Source: Chlamydiota bacterium
GTDB lineage: Bacteria > Chlamydiota > Chlamydiia > Chlamydiales > Criblamydiaceae
Assembly (NCBI GenBank): GCA_021772365.1
Contig: JAJFMC010000017.1
Coordinates: 1 to 6,868, forward strand
Reading direction: 5' to 3'
Length of the DNA: 6,868 nt
Shown here: positions 1-6,478 of the stretch, one piece after another
How positions within the stretch are numbered: position 1 is the stretch's first letter
Layout of the letters: each line of letters opens with the position of its first letter
Translations under genes and position numbers: made by a program
The notes under the pieces: generated by a model
What the model was told of the DNA's origin: nothing
Database searches by the model: none
Seen by the model: only the letters and a program-made list of their open reading frames with translations

Positions 1-2212
1 CGTTAAGAAACTCCATCATTTTGGCAATTGCTGTATTAAACTGTAACTGTTCAATGTCTTTTGTGACTGCATAAACTAAGCGATTCCCTAGCTTAAGTCC
101 CTGTTCGCTATCTTCATCACTTACTTTCTCCGATGTAGCCATATCAAAAAATCTCGTAAGGAATCGTCTACATCCTGTTACAGCATCCGTATTCCAGATT
201 TTTTCTTTTTCTAGCGGCCCCATGAACATTTCGTAAAGGCGTAAAGAATCGGCACCGAACTCTTCGATGATATCATCGGGGGTGACACCATTGAGTTTAG
301 ATTTAGACATTTTCTCAATTTGACTTCTAAGAACCTCACCGGTTTCACCATGTATATACTGGCCGTCTTTCTCGCGAACCTCTTCAGGTGAAATGTAATG
401 ATTTTCCTGATTCTGGTACGAGCGTGAGACGATTAGACCTTGATTCCTAAGCGATTGAAAAGGTTCTACAGTTGAAACGTACCCGCAGTCATATAAAACC
501 TTATGCCAAAACCTCGCATAAAGAAGGTGCAAGACAGCATGTTCAACACCTCCGACATACATGTCCACAGGCATCCAGTACTGCTCTTTGTCGGGATTCC
601 ACGCCTCTTCATCATTGTGTGGATCCAAGAAACGTAAATAATACCAACAGGAACCAGCCCATTGAGGCATCGTATCCGTTTCACGCCTGGCATGCTGACC
701 CGTTTTTTCATCAACAACCTCTACCCAATCAGTCATCTTCGCCAATGGACTACGCCCATCACCCGCGGGCCTGAAATCATCGATATCCGGAGGAGTTAAG
801 GCAAGTTCATCCAAGCCTAATACACGCTGCGTACCATCTTCTAGGTGAAGGATAGGGAATGGTTCCCCCCAGTAGCGTTGCCTAGAAAACAACCAGTCTC
901 GAAGCTTGTAGTTGATAGCCCTAACACCCAAATTATTATCGACCAACCACTGGATAATGCGTTCTTTCGCTTCTTTAACGATCATTCCATTGAGTGACAC
1001 ATCGGTATTCGCACTATTAATACACGTCGTATCGTCAGGCCACTGCATTTCCCCGGCAAGAACCTTTTCGACGACCTCTTCAGTACTCATCCCTGGAGGG
1101 ATCAAATCGGGGTGATTTTCCGGTACGGGTTGATAGACAACAGCGATAGGTAATGAAAACAGTTTGGCAAATTCAAAGTCCCGCTCATCATGGCCAGGAA
1201 CAGCCATGATCGCTCCTGAGCCATAACCCATCAACACGTAGTCGGAAATCCAGATAGCCACCTCTTGACCATTTGCAGGGTTAATCGCATAGGCGCCGGT
1301 AAAAACACCGGTCTTTTCCTTGCTCAGCTCAGTCCTGTCGAGATCACTCTTCGTTGCGACCTCTTTACAATATGCGCCCACAGCTGCCTTTTGCTCATCA
1401 GTAGTAATCTTAGCGACGAGAGGGTGTTCCGGAGCGATCACCATATAGGTAACCCCGAAAATAGTGTCCGGCCGTGTTGTGTAGACACGCATGACATCAT
1501 CGTGCCCTTTGAGGATGAAATCGATGTCTGCACCCTCACTTCGCCCTATCCAGTTACGCTGTAGTTTCTTCAAACCTTCTGGCCAGTCGATTAAATCTAA
1601 ATCTTTCAACAGGCGCTCGGCATACTCGGTAATTTTCAAGACCCATTGTTTGAGAGGGCGCCGTTCAACAGGATGTCCCCCTTCGATGGATTTACCATCT
1701 TCAACTTCTTCGTTAGCGAGAACTGTTCCTAGAGCTGGGCAATAATTGACGAGCATTTCCGCTTGATAGGCCAGTCCCTTTTCGAAAAGTTTTGTGAAGA
1801 TCCACTGCGTCCACTTGTAGTGTTTCGGATCACTCGTTGCATATTCACGATCCCAATCATAACTAAATCCTAACGACATCAGCTGCTTGCGGAAATTATC
1901 AATATTTTTTTCTGTCGTCTCAGCAGGATGTGTACCGGTTCTAATAGCGTATTGCTCTGCAGGAAGCCCAAAACTGTCCCACCCCATCGGATGCATGACG
2001 TTGAACCCACGCTGACGTTTGTAACGAGCGATGATATCCGTAGCAGTATATCCTTCGACATGACCCACATGAAGACCTGACCCCGAAGGATAAGGAAACA
2101 TATCCAGAACGTAATATTTTTGTTTTGAGGGGTCGACTTCAGCTTTGAATATTTTATTTTCCAACCAATTTTTCTGCCACTTAGGCTCTATAATTTTGTG
2201 ATTATACTTCAT
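1..2212 (-). CDS. leuS: Leucyl-tRNA synthetase, C-terminus cut by window edge
   Basis: Class I aminoacyl-tRNA synthetase that charges tRNA-Leu with leucine in the cytoplasm and removes mischarged amino acids. The frame is open from the ATG at 2212 to base 1, giving 737 codons. The Rossmann-fold signature HVGH is at residues 48-51, preceded by YPSGSG. The CP1 editing domain shows TTRPDT at about 245-250 (its last Thr corresponds to the E. coli Thr252 specificity position) and GSGAIMAVPGHDERD ending near residue 345. The tRNA-synthetase signature CWYYLRF follows in the catalytic core, and KMSKS is at 634-638 (bases 299-313). Motif spacing is close to E. coli LeuS. The family is usually about 810-870 residues, so roughly 80-120 residues of the anticodon-binding and C-terminal domains lie outside the window. 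The start is chosen because the conserved N-terminal motif (IEPKWQ) begins just after it. Upstream is only a weak AGGGA about 14 bases away as ribosome binding site. Identification is secure. Confidence 0.97.
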   Translation of the reverse strand, partial: MKYNHKIIEPKWQKNWLENKIFKAEVDPSKQKYYVLDMFPYPSGSGLHVGHVEGYTATDIIARYKRQRGFNVMHPMGWDSFGLPAEQYAIRTGTHPAETTEKNIDNFRKQLMSLGFSYDWDREYATSDPKHYKWTQWIFTKLFEKGLAYQAEMLVNYCPALGTVLANEEVEDGKSIEGGHPVERRPLKQWVLKITEYAERLLKDLDLIDWPEGLKKLQRNWIGRSEGADIDFILKGHDDVMRVYTTRPDTIFGVTYMVIAPEHPLVAKITTDEQKAAVGAYCKEVATKSDLDRTELSKEKTGVFTGAYAINPANGQEVAIWISDYVLMGYGSGAIMAVPGHDERDFEFAKLFSLPIAVVYQPVPENHPDLIPPGMSTEEVVEKVLAGEMQWPDDTTCINSANTDVSLNGMIVKEAKERIIQWLVDNNLGVRAINYKLRDWLFSRQRYWGEPFPILHLEDGTQRVLGLDELALTPPDIDDFRPAGDGRSPLAKMTDWVEVVDEKTGQHARRETDTMPQWAGSCWYYLRFLDPHNDEEAWNPDKEQYWMPVDMYVGGVEHAVLHLLYARFWHKVLYDCGYVSTVEPFQSLRNQGLIVSRSYQNQENHYISPEEVREKDGQYIHGETGEVLRSQIEKMSKSKLNGVTPDDIIEEFGADSLRLYEMFMGPLEKEKIWNTDAVTGCRRFLTRFFDMATSEKVSDEDSEQGLKLGNRLVYAVTKDIEQLQFNTAIAKMMEFLN

Positions 2213-2238
2213 GGATTTCAACTGTTCCCTTTGAAATG

Positions 2239-2322
2239 TATGAGTCGATTTAACATACTTTAATGAATAAACAGCTATTATATGGGAAAATCTGCGAAAA
2301 AGTCAAAAAAGATAAGTTTTTT
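2239..2322 (+). repeat. Degenerate copy (A) of the rnr start and upstream DNA
   Basis: Aligned with 4066-4151. The stretch 2265-2322 matches 4093-4151 at about 51 of 59 columns with one single-base gap, including ATTATATGG and a run of 15 identical bases (2295-2309). The upstream part 2239-2253 matches 4066-4080 at 12 of 15, and the 11-12 bases between are poorly conserved. Similarity stops after about 13 rnr codons. Both copies are in direct orientation. This copy contains the leuS promoter read on the other strand, which may explain why it has survived. Confidence 0.75.
2277..2306 (-). promoter_or_regulatory. Candidate sigma70-type promoter of leuS
   Basis: Read on the minus strand, TTGACT (2301-2306) and a perfect TATAAT (2277-2282) are separated by 18 bases. 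The predicted transcription start is near 2270, giving a leader of about 58 bases before the leuS ATG. The same two boxes with the same spacing recur at 4105-4134 in a duplicated copy. Here they lie in DNA that no longer encodes RNase R, so their preservation is not explained by rnr coding constraint. Motif match only; no transcript evidence. Confidence 0.6.
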
Positions 2323-2599
2323 CAAAGATAGACAGCATTGGGTTGTAGTGAGGAAGATTGCGACCGAGCACGGGACTGGAAATATGCGATCAAATCTTCA
2401 TTCACGATCGGTATATAAAAATGTGTGGAATGAGATGGATATCCCGGTAGCTCAAAAGCATTATGATCGACTTCTTTAGCAAAAAGTCGATAAGTTTGTC
2501 CTTCAACATGGCGATCAATATATCAAGCCTTCTCCATTAACCCCAAGAGAACAGCAGTTAACGACCCTCCGTAGACCCCGATTGCCACCCAAACCTTAA
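2282..2599 (+). pseudogene. Unrecognised small ORF, starts like rnr, interrupted by amber codon
   Basis: From the ATG at 2282 the frame encodes 65 residues to TAG (2477-2479). It then continues open in the same frame for 39 more codons to TAA at 2597-2599. The first ten residues (MGKSAKKSKK) mirror the RNase R N-terminus (MVKSPKKSKT), which comes from the duplicated DNA. The rest does not resemble RNase R and I do not recognise it. It is basic, with a Pro/Arg-rich end (LRRPRLPPKP) that looks protein-like. One stop in 106 codons of AT-rich DNA suggests the tail of a former gene joined to the rnr start. The TAA overlaps the stop of the opposing gene. It has no clear ribosome binding site. It could instead be a chance open frame; a functional 65-residue peptide is less likely. 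Confidence 0.4.
2391..2415 (+). repeat. Short direct repeat X, left copy
   Basis: Twenty-five bases matching 3997-4021 at 22 positions (core TCTTCATTCAC), in the same orientation. It lies inside the interrupted small ORF, downstream of the rnr-like start, whereas the right copy lies upstream of the rnr start. The two therefore do not fit a simple colinear duplication. Confidence 0.55.
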
Positions 2600-2610
2600 C
2601 TTGTTTGGGT
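2587..2610. repeat. Perfect 8-bp inverted repeat over the convergent stop codons
   Basis: The arms ACCCAAAC (2587-2594) and GTTTGGGT (2603-2610) flank an 8-base loop that contains the stops of both converging frames (TTAA at 2596-2599). It could form a weak hairpin in transcripts from either strand. No uridine run follows on either side, so a classical intrinsic terminator is not well supported. A role in transcript ends or as a remnant element end is possible. Confidence 0.4.
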
Positions 2611-3765
2611 ATACTTTTCCATAAAGCTTGATAAAGAATCTGAAGTGAGAGCATCTAAGTCGACAGTGCCATCAGCGGAAAGAGGCACTTCATATCCATG
2701 ATGCTGATAGATCGACTTTTCGAACCACTCACCAATAGCAGCACTACCTCGGTTTGTTGGCATTCCATGGGCAAAAATATACCTCATCAAACCGACACGA
2801 CACTTAAGATCTTTAAGGCTATTTACACTTTTATCCCACTCCACAGCACTTTTGAAAATTTTGGCAATTTCTTTTAGCGTAGGCTCGACTAAGAAAGTAT
2901 CTTGATGAATGGTGGTAATTTTAGATTTACCAGACATCCTCTCAACCGGGTCACTCCTGTGATTTAAGTACATATAGGTTAAGTACTGCGAAAGAGCATA
3001 CATTTTGTTACCGATCTGTATGCGTGTGGTAGCTAATACCCAGTGAGATTTCAAGTTTTCTATTTTACCAATGTACCGTGGTTCTAGTCCTGGAATCTTT
3101 AACAATTTTGGCGAAGGGAACGCATTATTGATAGCCTGAAGAAAGAAGACCATTTTATCTTGCTTATACAACCCTGGTCTTTTTGTTTTGAGCCGCTTCA
3201 TCTTTTCTTTGATATCGGGAGCGTCACCACAAACTTTTACTATTTCTTGGATATCGACATTCCTGTGCCACCCTTTTTCAACTAGTTTTTGAATATCCAT
3301 CACTTCTATTTCAAATGAGCTTAGTCTCCCCATATATTTAGATGTTTCTTTTAGAGAAGGTTTCTTAAATCCTTTTAAATCATGAGGCATTTTCGATAAT
3401 TTACTCTGCATGAGCGCAAGCATTCGGCCACCATATTCTTCGTATTTTTGTGAGAGGACAGTGTAGGAATACCCATCTTCTACCCCTTCAACAGAGTCTC
3501 TTCGGCGACCAAATTTCTCGGCATCTACTGTTTTTGTCTTTTGAGCAATTCGTTGACGCTCCGTCGAAAAGAAATCTAGAAGAGTGAAAAAGACCTTTTC
3601 GAGATCATTTTGCATTTCCACATTATCTCCAATAACTTTTACAGCATGCTCAAGAATTCCGTGAGTTTGAGCTTGAAAAAAATCATTACCCTTGCCATAT
3701 GAGATTGGGTTCTTATCATAAATATAGTTTGAAGTATTTATTGCACTCGAACCTGAAATAGTCAT
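2596..3765 (-). CDS. Hypothetical protein, 389 residues, unknown function
   Basis: A complete ORF from ATG at 3765 to TAA at 2596-2598, with a good GAGGGG ribosome binding site four bases upstream of the ATG. I do not recognise the family. No signal peptide or membrane segment is visible. The N-terminal 30 residues are rich in Ser, Asn, Thr and Gly, the composition often seen in type III secretion signals, but this is weak evidence. The middle looks largely alpha-helical with many Lys, Glu and Leu residues (about 45-240). The most distinctive stretch is near the C-terminus: HGMPTNRGSAAIGEW at 333-347 followed by a His/Tyr-rich YQHHGY at 353-358, which looks like a conserved active-site or binding loop. 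It sits between leuS and rnr, flanked by duplicated boundary DNA, so it was probably acquired. A secreted effector in a host-associated bacterium is one possibility; nothing shows it directly. It is confidently a real gene because of its length and ribosome binding site. Confidence 0.85.
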   Translation of the reverse strand: MTISGSSAINTSNYIYDKNPISYGKGNDFFQAQTHGILEHAVKVIGDNVEMQNDLEKVFFTLLDFFSTERQRIAQKTKTVDAEKFGRRRDSVEGVEDGYSYTVLSQKYEEYGGRMLALMQSKLSKMPHDLKGFKKPSLKETSKYMGRLSSFEIEVMDIQKLVEKGWHRNVDIQEIVKVCGDAPDIKEKMKRLKTKRPGLYKQDKMVFFLQAINNAFPSPKLLKIPGLEPRYIGKIENLKSHWVLATTRIQIGNKMYALSQYLTYMYLNHRSDPVERMSGKSKITTIHQDTFLVEPTLKEIAKIFKSAVEWDKSVNSLKDLKCRVGLMRYIFAHGMPTNRGSAAIGEWFEKSIYQHHGYEVPLSADGTVDLDALTSDSLSSFMEKYTQTS

Positions 3766-3769
3766 TTTA

Positions 3770-3775
3770 CCCCTC
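3770..3775 (-). promoter_or_regulatory. Ribosome binding site of the 389-residue protein
   Basis: Minus-strand GAGGGG is followed by TAAA and the ATG at 3765. It is among the best Shine-Dalgarno matches in the window and fixes the start of this ORF; neither leuS nor rnr has a comparable site. Confidence 0.7.
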
Positions 3776-3875
3776 GAATTTAGAATTTAAAAGACAACCA
3801 TACTAGAACATAACACTAATAAACACTACAAAACAAATTATTAAAGAAAACCACCCTATAAAAAACAACTAAAAG

Positions 3876-3913
3876 GTTTTTTTAGTATAGTCATGGGGAT
3901 TTGACGGTTACTC
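3876..3913 (-). repeat. Possible degenerate copy of the leuS start region
   Basis: Read on the minus strand, the DNA around an ATG at 3892-3894 resembles the leuS start at 2210-2212. Upstream, AACCGTCAAATCCCC compares with AACAGTTGAAATCC. Downstream, ATGACTATACTAAAAAA compares with ATGAAGTATAATCACAAAA. The match needs a few gaps, and the frame closes after about a dozen codons, so it would be a decayed fragment. It fits the duplicated-boundary model, but in AT-rich DNA chance similarity cannot be excluded by eye. Confidence 0.4.
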
Positions 3914-3924
3914 AAAATACTCTT

Positions 3925-3954
3925 TTTACACCCTGTGCTCTGTTAAAATATATA
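3925..3954 (+). promoter_or_regulatory. Candidate rnr promoter
   Basis: TTTACA (3925-3930) and TATATA (3949-3954) are separated by 18 bases, with an overlapping TAAAAT at 3944-3949. This predicts a start near 3961 and a leader of about 150 bases before the rnr ATG. Both boxes are imperfect and the region is AT-rich, so this is a modest call. Confidence 0.3.
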
Positions 3955-3996
3955 CCCAAAAAAGTTGAATATTTGAGAATAAGGAACGGGCACGAC

Positions 3997-4021
3997 CAAG
4001 TCTTCATTCACTATCAGTATA
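3997..4021 (+). repeat. Short direct repeat X, right copy
   Basis: Matches 2391-2415 at 22 of 25 positions in the same orientation. It lies between the candidate rnr promoter and the rnr start, so it would fall in the rnr leader. It and its partner flank the 389-residue gene. Confidence 0.55.
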
Positions 4022-4065
4022 CTTTCCCCGTGTGTTAATCCAAACTATATGTTATCATAAGGCTT

Positions 4066-4151
4066 TACGAATCGAATTAAAAATTCACAGGCGAATAAAC
4101 GAATATTATATGGTAAAATCTCCGAAAAAGTCAAAAACAGATAAGCTTTTT
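4066..4151 (+). repeat. Intact copy (B) of the rnr start region
   Basis: The partner of 2239-2322. This copy carries the functional rnr start codon at 4110 and the first 14 codons. Conservation of the upstream 40 bases in the degenerate copy, despite lost coding there, suggests they carried control signals when leuS and rnr were adjacent. Confidence 0.75.
4105..4134 (-). promoter_or_regulatory. Second copy of the leuS-type promoter, facing the 389-residue gene
   Basis: On the minus strand, TTGACT (4129-4134), an 18-base spacer and TATAAT (4105-4110) are identical in boxes and spacing to the leuS promoter at 2277-2306. It overlaps the rnr start codon and would transcribe leftward, reaching the 389-residue gene after a leader of about 330 bases. 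Here rnr coding may itself preserve the sequence, so activity is less certain than for the leuS copy. Confidence 0.4.
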
Positions 4152-6323
4152 GACAATCTAATCAAAACAACAAGACAATTTATGAAGGGACGAAGCTTCA
4201 TCTCCCTCTCCCTACAAGAACTCATCGACAAGCTATGCATCCCTCCGCAACACAGAAAAATATTTATTGAAGTCCTCAGCTCCCTAATCAAAAATGGTGA
4301 AGCCACTTTCAAAAACAATACTTACCGTTGGAAAAAAGCTCATAGCGACACGATTTCGGGAACTGTACGCATGCACCCTAGAGGTTTTGGCTTTGTAGAA
4401 CCCGATGAGCCGAATATCTTCCCTGAAGACATCTTTATTCCTAAACACCTTACGCAAAACGCTGTCGATGGCGATAAAGTCGAAGTCCTCATCAACCACG
4501 AATCCATTTCCGACAAAGGTCCCGAAGGAAAGATTATGGGGATTCTTGAGCGAGGGCGCACACATATAGCAGGAATCATCCGCGAAATCGACAAGCATAA
4601 TGAGATTATTGCTTACGTTCCCCTCCTAGGGCTCAGCCAAAGGGTGGTCGTTCAACCTGGTACAGATTCCTCGATAAAAATCGGCGATCGAATCATTATG
4701 GAAGTAGTCGATTGGGGATCAAAAGATTCAGAAACAGTCTGTCGTTTTTCCCACTACCTAGGCCATATCGACGACCACAAGTGCGATATCAAAGCAGCAA
4801 TTGAAGAGTATGAGTTGCGTGGGGATTTCCCTATCATCGCCATCGAAGAAGCCCAAGAATTCGGCAAGATCGTCAAGAAAAAAGACATGGTTGATCGCGA
4901 GGATTTCCGTGAACAAGAATGTATTACCATCGATCCGAATACCGCTAAAGATTTCGATGATGCTCTTACCCTCACGAAAGAGAAAAATGGTAACTACCAT
5001 CTCGGTGTGCATATTGCCGATGTCACTCATTACGTACGTCCAGGTTCAGCTTTGGACAAAGAGGCACAATCCCGCTGCAACTCCACTTATTTCCCAGGGT
5101 ATTGCCTCCCGATGCTTCCTAAAGAATTATCGAACAACCTCTGCAGTTTACGTCCCAATGTCAACAGGTTAACGGTATCCGTCTTGATGGAGATCGACAA
5201 AAAAGGAGAACTTGTCGATTACCGCATTACACGATCCGTCATCCGCAGCTGTAAACGTTTCACCTATGAAGAGGCAAAGCAAGTATTAGACAAAGAGAAG
5301 AAAAGCCCTCACTACACCTTGCTAAAACGCATGGAAAAACTGTGTTTTCTTCTCAAAGACAAACGCTTTGAACGTGGCAGCCTCGACCTAGCACTCCCCG
5401 AACTAATCGTTATCGTTGACGAAGAGGGGTTACCTGACAGAACGGAATACGTCGAATACGACATCACTCACCAGCTTGTGGAAGAGTTTATGTTAAAAGC
5501 TAACGAAGTCGTCGCTCGCCACCTGTCAGAAGAAGAACATCACGTTGCCTACCGCGTCCATGAAACCCCTCCGAGTGAAAATCTTAAGGATTTTGTCGCC
5601 CTTGCACGTGCGTTTGGGTTCGAGTTGCCAGACGCTCCAACACAAGATGAGCTGCAACATTTCTTTACTGAAGCTGTAGAAACACCCTACGGTCAGCACC
5701 TTGCTGCATGCTACATCCGCCGTATGCGTATGGCTGTCTATTCACCCGAGAATATCGGTCACTACGGTCTTAGCCTTACCCATTACTGCCACTTTACCAG
5801 CCCCATCCGCCGTTATGCAGATATCCTTGTTCACCGCACTTTATTTGATCAGGGATTGGAACAAGAGCAGCTCGAACTGATTACCACCCACTGCTCCGAG
5901 CAGGAACGTATCAGTTCACGAGCAGAGTCCAGTGTCAAACTTCTCAAAAAGCTACGCCTAATCAAAGGCATATATGACGACAATCCCCAATATGAATATG
6001 ATGCTGTCATCACCAATGTCAAACCTTGGGGCATTACGATAGAAATCCTCGCCTATATGATGGAGTCATTCATCCATATATCTGAAATCGGGAACGACTA
6101 TTTCGAGTTTATCGAACGTGAAATGAAACTCATGGGTAGGCGAACTGGCACGGGGTATCGATCCGGCGATTCCGTAACTGTCATGCTCCGTCATGTCGAC
6201 TTCATCACTCTTGAAAGTAAGTGGGACTTACTTTCTGAAATTCCCGAAGAAGAGCATAGATCTAAAAAAAGGCGCGGTCATAGAGGTAAACAAAAACAGT
6301 ACAAAAGAAAACGCAGCAGATGA
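4110..6323 (+). CDS. rnr: Exoribonuclease R (RNase R / VacB), 737 residues
   Basis: Processive 3'-to-5' exoribonuclease of the RNB (RNase II) family that degrades structured RNA in the cytoplasm and supports mRNA and rRNA quality control. Domains in order: N-terminal helix-turn-helix (about 10-78), two cold-shock OB folds (about 82-225, the first with HPRGFGFVEP), RNB catalytic domain (about 262-595), S1 RNA-binding domain (about 628-712) and a Lys/Arg-rich tail to residue 737. The catalytic aspartates appear as IDPNTAKDFDD, Asp275, 281, 283 and 284, with the exact spacing of E. coli Asp272, 278, 280 and 281. The motif FTSPIRRYAD is at 562-571. Start: the frame extends upstream to a GTG at 4032, but those 26 codons look unlike family N-termini, and the MVKSPKKSK start is the segment conserved in the duplicated copy, where an in-frame TGA precedes the ATG. 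No strong ribosome binding site is seen. Complete and apparently intact. Confidence 0.96.
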   Translation: MVKSPKKSKTDKLFDNLIKTTRQFMKGRSFISLSLQELIDKLCIPPQHRKIFIEVLSSLIKNGEATFKNNTYRWKKAHSDTISGTVRMHPRGFGFVEPDEPNIFPEDIFIPKHLTQNAVDGDKVEVLINHESISDKGPEGKIMGILERGRTHIAGIIREIDKHNEIIAYVPLLGLSQRVVVQPGTDSSIKIGDRIIMEVVDWGSKDSETVCRFSHYLGHIDDHKCDIKAAIEEYELRGDFPIIAIEEAQEFGKIVKKKDMVDREDFREQECITIDPNTAKDFDDALTLTKEKNGNYHLGVHIADVTHYVRPGSALDKEAQSRCNSTYFPGYCLPMLPKELSNNLCSLRPNVNRLTVSVLMEIDKKGELVDYRITRSVIRSCKRFTYEEAKQVLDKEKKSPHYTLLKRMEKLCFLLKDKRFERGSLDLALPELIVIVDEEGLPDRTEYVEYDITHQLVEEFMLKANEVVARHLSEEEHHVAYRVHETPPSENLKDFVALARAFGFELPDAPTQDELQHFFTEAVETPYGQHLAACYIRRMRMAVYSPENIGHYGLSLTHYCHFTSPIRRYADILVHRTLFDQGLEQEQLELITTHCSEQERISSRAESSVKLLKKLRLIKGIYDDNPQYEYDAVITNVKPWGITIEILAYMMESFIHISEIGNDYFEFIEREMKLMGRRTGTGYRSGDSVTVMLRHVDFITLESKWDLLSEIPEEEHRSKKRRGHRGKQKQYKRKRSR

Positions 6324-6390
6324 CCGTACAATTAAAATATCTTCTTGCATCTCTACATATAGGTGTGGCATACGAAGAGGAAGACGCCAG

Positions 6391-6420
6391 TTTATATCCA
6401 AATATTTGGTTAAGTATACT
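6391..6420 (+). promoter_or_regulatory. Candidate promoter of the DUF502-like gene
   Basis: TATACT (6415-6420) lies 18 bases after a poor -35 box TTTATA (6391-6396), about 60 bases before the next ATG. No terminator separates rnr from this gene, so it may also be read from rnr. Confidence 0.3.
6398..6409. promoter_or_regulatory. 12-bp perfect palindrome in the promoter spacer
   Basis: CCAAATATTTGG is a perfect dyad lying between the two boxes of the candidate promoter at 6391-6420. Such a position suits a repressor operator, but a 12-bp AT-rich palindrome can arise by chance, and no second copy was noticed in the window. Confidence 0.25.
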
Positions 6421-6478
6421 CTGGCAATTTAGGTTAAAAAAACAGACCATGGACATCAAGTCCTAAATAGGATCGACT

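Larger units (their letters stand above)
3766..4109. other. AT-rich intergenic region with repeat copies and promoters
   Basis: This stretch separates the divergent 389-residue gene and rnr. The left part (3766-3875) is very AT-rich and holds only the ribosome binding site and no clear motif. Then come a leuS-start-like stretch (3876-3913), a candidate rnr promoter (3925-3954), the right copy of repeat X (3997-4021) and the upstream part of repeat copy B (from 4066). No RNA gene was recognised. An in-frame GTG at 4032 could extend rnr by 26 codons but is not favoured. Confidence 0.7.

Noticed and set aside
472..774. Plus-strand open frame of 100 codons opposite leuS
   Set aside because: Opposite-strand shadow of a securely identified leuS; its composition is not protein-like. 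The same holds for the other frames opposite leuS (912-1115, 1265-1564, 1491-1745).
3865..3887. A/T-rich inverted repeats around 3865-3887 as a terminator
   Set aside because: The stems are almost entirely A-T pairs, and the location is upstream of both divergent genes, where a terminator is not expected.
4032..4109. GTG start extending RNase R by 26 residues
   Set aside because: The extra residues are unlike RNase R N-termini, no ribosome binding site supports the GTG, and the repeat shared with copy A marks the ATG at 4110 as the conserved start.
6193..6459. Small frames across the end of rnr and the following gap
   Set aside because: They overlap the rnr 3' end in other frames, have no recognisable product, and the gap is explained by the promoter region of the next gene.
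6441..6472. Possible alternative hairpins near the ribosome binding site of the DUF502-like gene (GGAC/GTCC and TCCT/AGGA)
   Set aside because: The stems are only four base pairs and probably not stable enough to act as a switch.
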